From Candidatus Eiseniibacteriota bacterium (GTDB lineage Bacteria; Eisenbacteria; RBG-16-71-46; CAIMUX01; WJJG01), in assembly GCA_023129715.1 (NCBI GenBank), contig JAGMBO010000019.1, positions 1 through 64,000 on the forward strand: a stretch of 64,000 nucleotides of DNA. Direction: 5' to 3'. The notes under the pieces were generated by a model. It searched no databases and had not been told where the DNA came from. It worked only from the letters and a program-made list of their open reading frames with translations. Made by a program: the position numbers and the translations under genes. Of the stretch, positions 8,976-18,210 are shown piece after piece; within the stretch, counting starts at the first letter, position 1; every line of letters starts with the position of its first letter.

Positions 8976-9458
8976 TCAGAGTTCTTCCCGGGTTGTCAGC
9001 CCTGTGGGTGATGACCGCGGTCGCCGAGTTCTTCTCCGCTACAACCATTCCATGGGTTGGATCAACCGAGGTTGAATCCGGCGAGAGTCCTGCAAGCCGT
9101 CCCGAGATCCTAATTGATTGCAGACTAGCCCGTTGCCTCTCTCCCCGCCGCTTGGCATGCCCTCTGCCTATGCATATCAATGTTGCTTGCTGATGCGTCT
9201 TTCCGCCTGAGGTGCTGACGCGGCGAGAGTGCTCCGTGTGACCGTGACCCGCGACCGTTCCCGGTCTCAGCCGTTCCGATGACCCTGACCCGACTGCCTG
9301 CGACGCTCTCGCCCCGGAAGATCCGGTGCTTGGGGAAACGACGCGGAATCGTGGATACCGGCCCATCCCGGCCGGGGACTTCGATGGAGGGGGGCCACGC
9401 GCTCATTGCCAGGTCGACCGCCTGCTCTGGGCTCGGACGGCCGTCGAGGAGGGTGGAA
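8976..9458 (+). other. intergenic region with a possible sigma-54 promoter
   Basis: There is no convincing gene in 483 bases. At 9152-9168 the plus strand reads TTGGCATGCCCTCTGCC, with correctly spaced GG and GC and a moderate match to the -24/-12 consensus. It faces the lipoprotein gene about 290 bases downstream. The match is weaker than the one at 7188-7204. Confidence 0.4.
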
Positions 9459-10139
9459 ATGCAAGGCCATCGCACCAACTTGGTCATGATGCTCGCGGTG
9501 ATGACAATACTCACCGCGATGATCGCGATCGGCGGTTGCGCGACCGCCATCAAGGATAAGTCCGTTGTCCACTATGTCGATCCGGGCTTCAGTGAGGACC
9601 ATCTGAAGACCTTCGGTCTGGCGATGCTGCCCGTTGTCGCTGGTCAGGGGCAGGAGGGATACCGGCGTCCCATCGCCGAATGCCTTTCAGCCGGCGTTCG
9701 CCGGGCGATGGCCGACGGCCGATTCCTCGACTGGCGTGAGACGATGGATGCCCTCAACGAGCAGGATCTCGCCGATGACTACGAGTCCCTGATCGGCACC
9801 TACAGGGAGACCGCCATCCTGCGAGAGGAGATGGTCAGCCAGTTGGGCGAGGCGCTGCGCGTCAGGTACCTGCTCTTCGTGAGCCTGGAGGAGTTCCACA
9901 CCCGGACATCCACCTCCTACAGCGTCTTCACCGGAATCCAGAGCCAGCGCAAGGCCGCCGTCAACGCCTTCTGCCAGGTCTGGGACTGCGCGACCGGTGA
10001 TGTTGTCTGGGAGGGGTCTGCCGCAGCCGAGTCGGTCGGCGGGGAGCTGAGCTACGACAAGCCCTATGAGGAGTACGCGCGAACTGCGGCAGAGGGATTG
10101 GTGGGGAGGCTGTTCGGAGGCGATGAGAAGGCACGGTAG
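9459..10139 (+). CDS. lipoprotein of unknown function, possibly CsgG/LpoB-like
   Basis: The start ATG at 9459 is chosen because it has a GAGGAGGG ribosome site and is followed at once by a lipoprotein signal peptide: long hydrophobic core rich in Met and Leu and a lipobox IGGC. The frame stays open 180 bases upstream, but that stretch does not look coding. The mature 200-residue part contains MLPVVAGQ, RYLLFVSLEEF and NAFCQVWDCATGDVVWEG, the alternating pattern seen in CsgG- and LpoB-like periplasmic domains. That resemblance is only by eye. It lies between the CARF activator and the defence-like trio and could be co-regulated with either. Confidence 0.6.
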   Translation: MQGHRTNLVMMLAVMTILTAMIAIGGCATAIKDKSVVHYVDPGFSEDHLKTFGLAMLPVVAGQGQEGYRRPIAECLSAGVRRAMADGRFLDWRETMDALNEQDLADDYESLIGTYRETAILREEMVSQLGEALRVRYLLFVSLEEFHTRTSTSYSVFTGIQSQRKAAVNAFCQVWDCATGDVVWEGSAAAESVGGELSYDKPYEEYARTAAEGLVGRLFGGDEKAR

Positions 10140-10346
10140 GGGCCGATCAAGCCTCGACGGTGAGGATCTCTGCCCTGCTGTCGGAGCGCCAGAGCCATAT
10201 GTTCCTTTGTGAATCGCTCTCGACTTCTGGACTGTTCCTTTGGTTGGGACCGAAGCCCACCTCACAGTCCAAGTAGCGATGGGTCAAAGAGTGGTGCGAG
10301 CGCCAGGCAAGCCTCCGAACAGAAACACCGTCAACCCACGATCCAC

Positions 10347-10374
10347 TTGCATCTTCCGGTCGATTCGATACAAT
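10347..10374 (+). promoter_or_regulatory. candidate sigma-70 promoter of the PLD/SNF2 trio
   Basis: TTGCAT (10347-10352) and TACAAT (10369-10374) are 16 bases apart; the -10 box matches consensus at 5 of 6 positions, the -35 box poorly. It lies about 90 bases upstream of the first trio gene. The rest of the 323-base gap (10140-10462) shows no gene, and I found no -24/-12 site in it. Confidence 0.4.
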
Positions 10375-10462
10375 TCGATAAGACAAACGTCGCCATATCT
10401 GACTGCTTGAGGTTCTTCCTTCCAGTCCGTCGAGCGATGAGCACGTCCGAGGTTCGCGCACT

Positions 10463-11797
10463 ATGGCCCAATCCACCATCTCCATCCCCTTCCTCACCCT
10501 CGAAGATCCCAATGCCAAGATCAAGGGCTCCCGAGACCCCCTCGGCATCGTACCGATCTGGTCGGCCTTCGGCCGGCATGTCGTCACCAATGTGATCTCG
10601 GTCAGCACCTCGGTTCGGGGCTTCACGGTCCTGCTTCTGGGACGCTACTTCTCCGGCCGGCTGATCGAGGAGAGGATCGTCCCGCGCGAGGAGGCACTGA
10701 ATATCGTCCTTCGGATGGAGCAGGCCGGTGCCTATGCCCGCTACGTCGGCCATCGCGCTGAGCGAGACATCCGGGGGATCGAACGGGTCAAACGCTTCCT
10801 GGATGATGGCAAGGGCAAGGTCCACATCCAATCGGATCCGCGGGGTTTCATCCTGGCCGATCAGAAGGTCTACGGGCTCTGGGGTCTCTATACTGTCGCC
10901 GCCCGGCGCTCCGGATGGCTTCCCGACCTGCCCCTCGGCGTGCTCAGCCCCGCCCGGGAGTTCATCGAGAAGCACTACATTGCCCCGCTGGATGCCGCGG
11001 TCGCCCCGCTGATGCGGCTCCTCGCTCGTGGGGGCGTGCTGGACACGCGCAAGGGGGGTGACGCGGTTTTCAAGGGAGTCGTCCGCATCCTCCCTGAGAC
11101 CTTCTCGCCGGCAGAAGTCGCGTTCTATGGCGGCTATCTGCGCGACAGCCTCGGTAACCACGACGGGACACTGAGCGAGGGCACCGAGGGCAAGCACGGA
11201 CGTCAGGCCCGCTTCCGCCCCCTCTTGGAAGAGCACACCGACCTCGATCAACCCGTGAACCGCGATGAGATCCTGGCGCTGGCCAAGGCGGCCCGGCTGA
11301 CCGACGAGGGCCTCTCACACGCCCTGTGGCGCATCGCGCACTTGGAAGCTCTTCTAGCGCCGGCCACAGCCCTCTTCGACTTCGTCTCCACCCGCAATGG
11401 GCAGACACCGAGCGAGATCGCCGGCGAGATGCGGAAGCGCTGGGGCGAGGCGGTCCCCAATCTGGACGGGGTAGCCTTCCAGGATCTCCTCGCCGAGATT
11501 GCCGAGGTCTCCAATCAGGGCATCGCGACGGTCATGCACCGAACTCACCGGGCGCTGGCCAGCGGAGACTACGAGGAGGCCGTGCGAGCGATCCTCGAGT
11601 GGAACAAGGGAGTCCAAGAGGGTCGCAAGGGAGGTCCCTGGATCGTCCTGACCGACGCAGGACGCACCGATGTGCGCTATCGCGGCATGGATCAGTTTCT
11701 GCCCGAGAAAGAAGAGCTTCCCACGCTCTGGCGGAACTCCTACTTCATCGACGCGATCAAGAGCATCACGAAGCAACTGAGGAGGACCGCGCCGTGA
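10463..11797 (+). CDS. uncharacterised protein, first gene of the PLD/SNF2 trio
   Basis: I do not recognise this 444-residue soluble protein with certainty. The N-terminal stretch RDPLGIVPIW, then AFGRHVV and VRGFTVLLLGRYF, faintly recalls DUF6361-type proteins found beside PLD nucleases and helicases; this is a weak impression. No signal peptide, membrane span or P-loop is seen. The C-terminal region is helical and acidic to mixed. Its TGA overlaps the GTG start of the PLD gene, and that gene overlaps the helicase gene, so all three proteins should be made in fixed proportion and probably act together. The start ATG at 10463 has only a weak upstream purine stretch. Confidence 0.7.
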   Translation: MAQSTISIPFLTLEDPNAKIKGSRDPLGIVPIWSAFGRHVVTNVISVSTSVRGFTVLLLGRYFSGRLIEERIVPREEALNIVLRMEQAGAYARYVGHRAERDIRGIERVKRFLDDGKGKVHIQSDPRGFILADQKVYGLWGLYTVAARRSGWLPDLPLGVLSPAREFIEKHYIAPLDAAVAPLMRLLARGGVLDTRKGGDAVFKGVVRILPETFSPAEVAFYGGYLRDSLGNHDGTLSEGTEGKHGRQARFRPLLEEHTDLDQPVNRDEILALAKAARLTDEGLSHALWRIAHLEALLAPATALFDFVSTRNGQTPSEIAGEMRKRWGEAVPNLDGVAFQDLLAEIAEVSNQGIATVMHRTHRALASGDYEEAVRAILEWNKGVQEGRKGGPWIVLTDAGRTDVRYRGMDQFLPEKEELPTLWRNSYFIDAIKSITKQLRRTAP

Positions 11798-13902
11798 GTT
11801 CACAGGGCCGGGTCCCGGTCGCGGTTCTCTCCCAGAGGCTGAGCGAGGCGATCGCCGGCCGCCGGGTGCGCGTGGCGGCGTTCACGACCTTTACCTTCGA
11901 TCCCGCCTTCTTCGAGCTGCACGTTCTGCCCACGCTCTTCGATCAGAGCTTCAGTCAGATCGACAAGGTCCGCCGCATCCAGCTCGAGGATGCGATGCGG
12001 GCAGTCGATCAGATCGCCGTCTACTACGATCGAAGCGCCCTGTCCCAGGATGGCGAACCCGCGCAGCTCGACTACCGGCGGATCGATGTCCGTCGGGCAA
12101 CCGGCTGCTTTCACCCCAAGCTCGTTCTCCTGCTCGTTGACGATCCGACCGGGGCCGAGGAGGGCGATGATTTCCCGACAAGTTACCCGAGTCTCATCGT
12201 CGGGATCCTCTCAGCCAATCTGACGCGTGCGGGATGGTGGGAGAGCGTCGAATGCGCCCACTTCGAGGAGGTCAAGGATCGAGACTGGCGGGATGTGCGT
12301 CTCGGCGAGCGCTCGCGGCCTCGGCGGTGTCCCTTCCGGCGCGATCTGCTGCATCTGCTCAGGCGCGTCTCTGCAACGGTCGACCCCGGAGAGGATGAGT
12401 CCGCGATCGAGCGCATCCGCGACTTCCTGCGCCGTCGCACCATCCGGCGGCAGTTCAGGCACTCGAGCTCTAGCGGTGTGTTCCACACGCGGATCTTCGG
12501 CGGCGGCGGCAGGGCCCCGCTGGCCCAGTGGCTCGGCAATCTACGGCTGTATCAGGGCTGGAACCTCGAGGTGATCTCGCCCTTCTTCAGCAGCACCGGT
12601 GCGGGTCCCTTGGTTGACCTCAAGGATGTCCTGGAACCGAAGGAGATCCGTGTCTATCTCCCCCGAGATGCCGATGGGTCCGCGCTGGTGACGCCGCAAA
12701 CCTATGATGCGATCGCTGAGCTTGCCAATGTTTCCTGGGGTGAACTGCAGCCGGAGCTCATCGCCCGCGGCCGGGATCAGTCCTCGAAGAAGCTGGCTCC
12801 CCGAGGCGTCCACGCGAAGGTCTACCGGCTCTGGCATCGGGATGGGGGCGATCTGCTCCTGGTCGGTTCGGTCAACTTGACCGAGAGTGCCCACAGTGCC
12901 GCGCATGCGGGCAACCTCGAGGCGGCCTTCCTGGTCGATGTGAGTGAGGCGGGCATCCCGCGGCGCTGGTGGCTCGAGCGGCGTGAGGAGCGGCCGAGTG
13001 AGTTCCTGAAGGAAGAGCGTTCCGAGGAGGATGGGCTCCAGCAAGCCGTTCTGAACTTGGGCCTGCGGTTCGATTGGGCTGCGGGAGAACTTAGCTATCG
13101 CCTGATGGAGAAGGGGAGTCGCGGCTTCCAGGTGCGAGATACAACCGGGGGCCTGCTCTTTGAGATTTCCGATCCCCGGTCAGGGCGGTGGACCCCCTGT
13201 CCCAAAGAGGCGGCGGAGAAGGTGCGGAAGCTCCTGGTCGGAACGAGTTTCGTCCTCATCCAGCACCCCAAGGGCCAGTGGCGGGTGCTGATCCGCGAAG
13301 AGAACATGGCCTATCGGCCGTCTCTGCTCACGCTGCTCACTCCCGAGGAGATCCTCGAGTACTGGTCGTTGCTGACGCCGGATCAGCGGGCAGTCTTTTT
13401 CGAGGAGCACGGGCGTGATGACGGCGTCGGGATCGTTGATCCAGTCATTGGTCCCGAGCCGCCCGACATCGGCGCCAAACGCAACACCATCTTCGACCGC
13501 TTCGGCGGGATCTACCACGCCTTCAACTGCCTCCACCGGCACGTCTGCACGGCGATCGATGAGGGTCGGGAGCGGGATGCGGAGGCGCGACTGCTCGGGG
13601 CCAAGTACGACTCGCTGCCCTCCCTGCTCGAGAAGTCCCTGGCGCGAAAGAAGGAAGACCCGATCATCCGCTACGTGACCTTCCTGTGTGCGAAGCAAAC
13701 CTGGAAGCTGGTTGCAACCGAGCACCGTGAGTTCATGCGTCGGCACAGAAAGCAGGTTCACCGCCTGGAGAGTCTGCTGAGGAAACTGCCTGAGGTCCGA
13801 GGTCGCCTTCCTCATGACTGCATCGAGGGCGGCCAGGATTTCATCGTCTGGTACGAGCGGGCATTCCTGAGACAGGCGGTGCCGGAGGAGACAGACGCGT
13901 GA
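11794..13902 (+). CDS. phospholipase-D-like nuclease/phosphodiesterase with two HKD-type motifs
   Basis: The 702-residue protein has two PLD half-sites. The first is FHPKLVLLLV near residue 105 with SANLTRAGW near 140. The second is VHAKVYRLW near 338 with VGSVNLTESAHS near 355-366. The paired HxK and downstream Asn/Ser/Glu elements are those of PLD-superfamily nucleases. The GTG at 11794 is chosen as start because it overlaps the preceding stop and has GGAGGA 9 bases upstream; the open frame reaches back to 11326 but there lies inside the previous gene. The C-terminal 300 residues have no recognised domain. It overlaps the helicase gene by 4 bases. In defence loci such proteins cut nucleic acid together with a helicase; that role is inferred here. 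Confidence 0.82.
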   Translation: MSSQGRVPVAVLSQRLSEAIAGRRVRVAAFTTFTFDPAFFELHVLPTLFDQSFSQIDKVRRIQLEDAMRAVDQIAVYYDRSALSQDGEPAQLDYRRIDVRRATGCFHPKLVLLLVDDPTGAEEGDDFPTSYPSLIVGILSANLTRAGWWESVECAHFEEVKDRDWRDVRLGERSRPRRCPFRRDLLHLLRRVSATVDPGEDESAIERIRDFLRRRTIRRQFRHSSSSGVFHTRIFGGGGRAPLAQWLGNLRLYQGWNLEVISPFFSSTGAGPLVDLKDVLEPKEIRVYLPRDADGSALVTPQTYDAIAELANVSWGELQPELIARGRDQSSKKLAPRGVHAKVYRLWHRDGGDLLLVGSVNLTESAHSAAHAGNLEAAFLVDVSEAGIPRRWWLERREERPSEFLKEERSEEDGLQQAVLNLGLRFDWAAGELSYRLMEKGSRGFQVRDTTGGLLFEISDPRSGRWTPCPKEAAEKVRKLLVGTSFVLIQHPKGQWRVLIREENMAYRPSLLTLLTPEEILEYWSLLTPDQRAVFFEEHGRDDGVGIVDPVIGPEPPDIGAKRNTIFDRFGGIYHAFNCLHRHVCTAIDEGRERDAEARLLGAKYDSLPSLLEKSLARKKEDPIIRYVTFLCAKQTWKLVATEHREFMRRHRKQVHRLESLLRKLPEVRGRLPHDCIEGGQDFIVWYERAFLRQAVPEETDA

Positions 13903-16900
13903 GATCGGACTCGATGGGCAGCGTGCTCTCGCCAGGTCAGATGGAGAAGCCCATCCAGAGGCGATCGAACGAGAGCCTGGACGGGATGCCTTTCATCATG
14001 TCCGACTTCGTACGCGGCCTGATCGACTTTGCCCCCACGGAGGAGACGAAGCGCCTAGGATTCGCCGAGAATCAACTCGAGGGTACGGTCGCGCTCTTCA
14101 ACATGCTGGCCCGCAACCGGTGTGCCTATCTGGCGGACGAGGTGGGCATGGGCAAGACCTATGTCGCCCTCGCGGTCATGAGCCTCGTCCGCTACTTCAA
14201 ACCCGATGCGCGCATCGTCGTCATTGCGCCGCGCGAGAACATCCAGCGCAAGTGGGTCAAGGAGCTCAGCAACTTCGTCCGCTTGAACTGGACGCTGGTC
14301 GGGAGCCGGGTCAAGTCCCTCCAAGGCGGTCCTGTCTGGGAGCCGGTTCTCTGTCGCTCGCTGCTCGACTTCGCCCACCAGGCGATCCTGAACGACGACC
14401 GGGATTTCTTCCTGCGCATGACGAGCTTCAGTCTCGCCCTGAAGCGAGTCGAGAACCGCCGGCGGCTACGCAGGGAGTTGCGGCGGCTGATTCCCTGGCT
14501 GAGCCGGCATACGGTCTCACCGAAGACGCCCGAGGGGTTCCGCGATGCCTTTGGCTGTGCGCTCAATGCCGCGATTCCCGAGGCGGATCTGGTCGTCGTG
14601 GATGAGGGACACAACCTGAAGCACGGCTTCCGCGAGAAGGGCAGCATTCGCAACCGCATCATGGGTTTTGCGTTTGGTCATCCAGCGGGGGCTTCTCCCG
14701 AGCGTCCTTGGTATGGATCGAGGGTCAAGCGGCTGCTCCTGCTCTCGGCGACCCCGTTCGAGGAAGAGTACGCGGCCATCCACCGGCAGTTCTCCGTTTT
14801 CGGGTTCGGGAATGTTCCCCTGCACGATGCCAAGGGAGGCGCCACCGTCCGCCTGAGTGACCTCGAGGATCGCGAGCTGAGCGATCATGCCAAACGCGAG
14901 ATCGTCGGGCGGCTCATGGTGCGGCGCGTCTCGGGCTTGCGGATCGCAGGGAAGCTGTGGACCAAGAACATGTATCGCCGCGAGTGGCGGATGGGCGGGT
15001 ACCAGGTCCACGACGACCCCATGCGGCTCGATGATCCCAAGCAGCGGCTGATTGTGGCGCTCATGCAGAAGAAGGTCGCCGAGATCCTGCAGAGCGAGAA
15101 GTTCAACAACCACTTCCAGATCGGCATGCTCTCCTCCTTCGAGAGCTTCCTCGAGAGCGTCGAGACGGCGAGGAAGAGCAAGGCAAGGAAGGAGCAAGAG
15201 AAGAAGGAGCAGGAGAAGGCGGCCGGAGCCGCCGGTGAGGTTCCCATCAGCGAGATGGAGAGCAGTGGTAATGGGGCGGGGGATGCTGAGGAAGAAGGTG
15301 CCAGACGAGTCTTCGATGGCCGGCAGAAGGCCAGTGCCCGCGAGCGGAAAGGCATCGACACCGCCGCGATCGCCAGTGTTGTCGAATCCTATCGCCGGCA
15401 GTTCGGCGCGAGCCTTCCGCATCCGAAGCTCGACGCCACCGCGCATGCCCTGGCGAGTGTGTTCGATTCAGGCGAGAAGACGCTCGTTTTCGTTCGGCGC
15501 GTCGCGACTGTCCGTGAGTTAGCCGCAAAGCTCGATGCGGAGTTCGATACTTGGCTCCTGCGCCACATGGAGCGATCCTTGCCTGAGAGGCTGCATCCGG
15601 AGCTGGCCAAGCTATTCGTTGCCTACGAGGGTGAGCGGCGGGCCCGTCCGGAGGAACGCTTCGAACGTCTCAGCCTCGACACACGAGAGCGGGATCCGCA
15701 CGATCTCCAGGATGAACGGCACTTCGTCGAGGAAGAGGATGCGGGGAGCGCGGAGACTTTCTTTGCCTGGTTCTTCCGCGGTACGGGGCCTGAGGATGTC
15801 CTCTCTGGGGCAGCCTTCCAGAAGAACCGCCTCTCGAGCGTCGGGTCGCTGTATTCGACTCTGTTCGAGGACGATCACGTCTCCTGGCTCCTGGGCAGGC
15901 CGGCGGATCCGTTGGCGGCGCTATGCGCTGCGGGTGGCGAGCGTCCCAAGCGGTTCCTTCCCGCCCTGCGTGAGCGGGCTTTCCGGCACTTCCAAGCACG
16001 GAGTCAGCAGCGGGAACGCTATCCGCGGCTCTTTGTCTTCCAGTGCTATCAGGTCGCGGCGCTCGAGATGCTGGCCGCGCGGCACGACGACCTGGGCGAG
16101 AAGGCCCGGATTGTTCTGGAAGAGCGCCATCCGGGCCTTTCCGTGCCCCGCGATCGATCCGAGCTCCCGGCGGGATTCCCCGGGCCGCAGGAGGCGATCG
16201 GGATCACCACGTTCATCACGGAGCTCGCCCGGCGCCCGCGACTTCGCGAAGCCCTGTGGCCTGCGGGGAACGATCCCGACTTCCGCGCGCGCTTCAGGTG
16301 CCGGGAGCAGCGCCGGGAGTTACTGAGCGGAATGGCGCGGCTGGGCTCGGCGTATGTCGATCTCTACTGCACGGCGATGAGTCCGCTGGAATCGTTTGGG
16401 CTGCGCAGTCAGACGGAGACGGCGCGATCAGACACAGACCTAGCCCAACGGTTCGCCGATCTGCTGGAGAAGCAGCAGGACACTCCGGGTTTCCACACGT
16501 TCCGGGAGCTGTCCGAGGCGGCCGCCAACTTCAACCTCCTGATCGGAGTCAACTTCCCCGAGGTGCCGCACGCACGACTCCATGAGCTCGCCGCGATCTA
16601 CGGGGCCACCCTGCAGCGACAATCCCCGGTGGGTCACATGTCGGGTGGGGTCAACAAGCGTCTCGTGCGGCAGTTCAGGATGCCCGGGTTTCCCTTGGCG
16701 CTGATCACGACGGATGTGCTGCAGGAAGGGGAGGATCTCCACACGTTCTGCCGGCGGGTCGTGCACTATGGGATCAGCTGGACGCCCTCGGCCATGGAGC
16801 AGCGCACGGGGCGCGTCGATCGGATCGGCAGTCTTGTGCAGCGCAGGCTGGATGGCAGTCCAATCATCCCTGATCCGGACGAGTGGCTCCAGGTGTTCTA

Positions 16901-18149
16901 CCCGCATCTCCGCGACACAGTAGAGGTCCTGCAGGTCCGGCGAGTTCTGCGACGGCTGAACCGCTTCCTGCGGCTGATCACCAAGACCGTCGGGCAGGAT
17001 GAGGATCGAGACAGCCGAATCGACGTCACCCGGGAGTTCCTCGATGAGCTTGAAGCCGTGGCGCCCGTGAAAGAGCCGCTGGAGTCGGCGTTCCCGGTGG
17101 GAGGGGCGTGGCTTCGTGGGAGGCTCGGGGCTGGTGATGTGCCCCAATCGAGCGAGCCAGTTCTGGAGAGCCACCTCGAGCGGCTGTGGGAAGGGTTGGC
17201 GAAGCGGTATGCCGTCGAGGGGCAGCGGGATGCTCGGCCCTATTCTCATACGGGTCTCGCGTATCTGGCTGATTCCGGGATCGCAAGGCGGGAGGAGTTG
17301 CCCCCGGGTGCGGTGGCATCCGAGGAGGATCGACAGCATTGGAAGCGATTCCGGATCTTCTTGCGCTCTCAGGCTGCCGGAGCTGCCGCGCTTCTGCGAT
17401 GCAAGAGTCATGTCGGCAAGGTGAACTTGCGCGACGACAAGACCCTCGATTGTCTCTATGACCTTCAGCGTGATCTGGGGCAGGTGAAGGTCTGCGCCAA
17501 TCGGAGCGAGCGCGATCGCGAGGACATGATCAGCGTCGAGGGGGACATTCTCTTCGATCCCAAGACGACGGATCCGGAGGAGTTGGAGACGCTCGTCTCC
17601 CGAGTGGCCTATGCGGCCGCGGCCCTGCGCGTGGGGCTCGAGTTCGATGTGGAGCCATCCGGCCGGCGCCTCTCTGCGGTGAAACATGCGTGGGCGCGGG
17701 AATCATCCGAGGTCGGACTGGTCCAGAAGATGGCTGACGATCTGATCGCCCTTGGTGCCGTTCAATGGGAGCGGAAGGGACGCGTGATCCGTGCGCAGAT
17801 CGGGCGCTTCAAGCGGTTCCAACCGACGGGGTCGACCCCGATCGACCGTTGGCAGGATGTCGAGATCGCCCGGCGAGGGGAGATCTGCATCCTCCGGTCG
17901 GTCGTCGTGAGACCGAAGTTCGTGACCCGCAATCATGCCCATTGGCGACGGTTGGCCTATCGCGTGTGGCGCAAGAATGCGGAGAAGGACCTGGTGGCTT
18001 TCGCCTTCGATCGCGGGGATCGGCTTATTGGGCTGATCGAGCAGCCCCTTGCGACGCTGGCGCCCGAGGAGCTGAGCTTCTACGTCGAGACGGTGGCCAA
18101 GGAGTGCGACCGGTTCGAGTATGTGTTGACGGGGGAGGATGTGGGATAG
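13899..18149 (+). CDS. giant SNF2-family helicase/translocase with long insert
   Basis: This 1416-residue protein is an SF2/SNF2 ATPase. Walker A ADEVGMGKT lies near 79-87, the DEGH box VVVDEGHN near 231, motif III LLSATPFEEEY near 280, and motifs V-VI (LQEGEDLHTF, then QRTGRVDRIGS) near 948-972. About 600 residues separate the two RecA lobes; this insert begins with a Lys/Glu-rich coiled segment near 425-470. Helicases of this layout (including DISARM DrmD-like and other defence helicases) pair with PLD nucleases. The start ATG lies within the last codons of the PLD gene, showing tight coupling. About 400 residues after motif VI are unassigned. Translocation on DNA or RNA is expected; the target is unknown. 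Confidence 0.85.
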   Translation: MRSDSMGSVLSPGQMEKPIQRRSNESLDGMPFIMSDFVRGLIDFAPTEETKRLGFAENQLEGTVALFNMLARNRCAYLADEVGMGKTYVALAVMSLVRYFKPDARIVVIAPRENIQRKWVKELSNFVRLNWTLVGSRVKSLQGGPVWEPVLCRSLLDFAHQAILNDDRDFFLRMTSFSLALKRVENRRRLRRELRRLIPWLSRHTVSPKTPEGFRDAFGCALNAAIPEADLVVVDEGHNLKHGFREKGSIRNRIMGFAFGHPAGASPERPWYGSRVKRLLLLSATPFEEEYAAIHRQFSVFGFGNVPLHDAKGGATVRLSDLEDRELSDHAKREIVGRLMVRRVSGLRIAGKLWTKNMYRREWRMGGYQVHDDPMRLDDPKQRLIVALMQKKVAEILQSEKFNNHFQIGMLSSFESFLESVETARKSKARKEQEKKEQEKAAGAAGEVPISEMESSGNGAGDAEEEGARRVFDGRQKASARERKGIDTAAIASVVESYRRQFGASLPHPKLDATAHALASVFDSGEKTLVFVRRVATVRELAAKLDAEFDTWLLRHMERSLPERLHPELAKLFVAYEGERRARPEERFERLSLDTRERDPHDLQDERHFVEEEDAGSAETFFAWFFRGTGPEDVLSGAAFQKNRLSSVGSLYSTLFEDDHVSWLLGRPADPLAALCAAGGERPKRFLPALRERAFRHFQARSQQRERYPRLFVFQCYQVAALEMLAARHDDLGEKARIVLEERHPGLSVPRDRSELPAGFPGPQEAIGITTFITELARRPRLREALWPAGNDPDFRARFRCREQRRELLSGMARLGSAYVDLYCTAMSPLESFGLRSQTETARSDTDLAQRFADLLEKQQDTPGFHTFRELSEAAANFNLLIGVNFPEVPHARLHELAAIYGATLQRQSPVGHMSGGVNKRLVRQFRMPGFPLALITTDVLQEGEDLHTFCRRVVHYGISWTPSAMEQRTGRVDRIGSLVQRRLDGSPIIPDPDEWLQVFYPHLRDTVEVLQVRRVLRRLNRFLRLITKTVGQDEDRDSRIDVTREFLDELEAVAPVKEPLESAFPVGGAWLRGRLGAGDVPQSSEPVLESHLERLWEGLAKRYAVEGQRDARPYSHTGLAYLADSGIARREELPPGAVASEEDRQHWKRFRIFLRSQAAGAAALLRCKSHVGKVNLRDDKTLDCLYDLQRDLGQVKVCANRSERDREDMISVEGDILFDPKTTDPEELETLVSRVAYAAAALRVGLEFDVEPSGRRLSAVKHAWARESSEVGLVQKMADDLIALGAVQWERKGRVIRAQIGRFKRFQPTGSTPIDRWQDVEIARRGEICILRSVVVRPKFVTRNHAHWRRLAYRVWRKNAEKDLVAFAFDRGDRLIGLIEQPLATLAPEELSFYVETVAKECDRFEYVLTGEDVG

Positions 18150-18210
18150 GTATCATGTCGACACCGCATCGCGCGCACGATCGCTAGTTCTGTCGGAAGG
18201 AGGTCGAGAC

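Noticed and set aside
10463-18149. Calling the trio DISARM
   Set aside because: No DUF1998 (DrmB) or DrmA-type helicase is present, and the PLD protein is far longer than DrmC.
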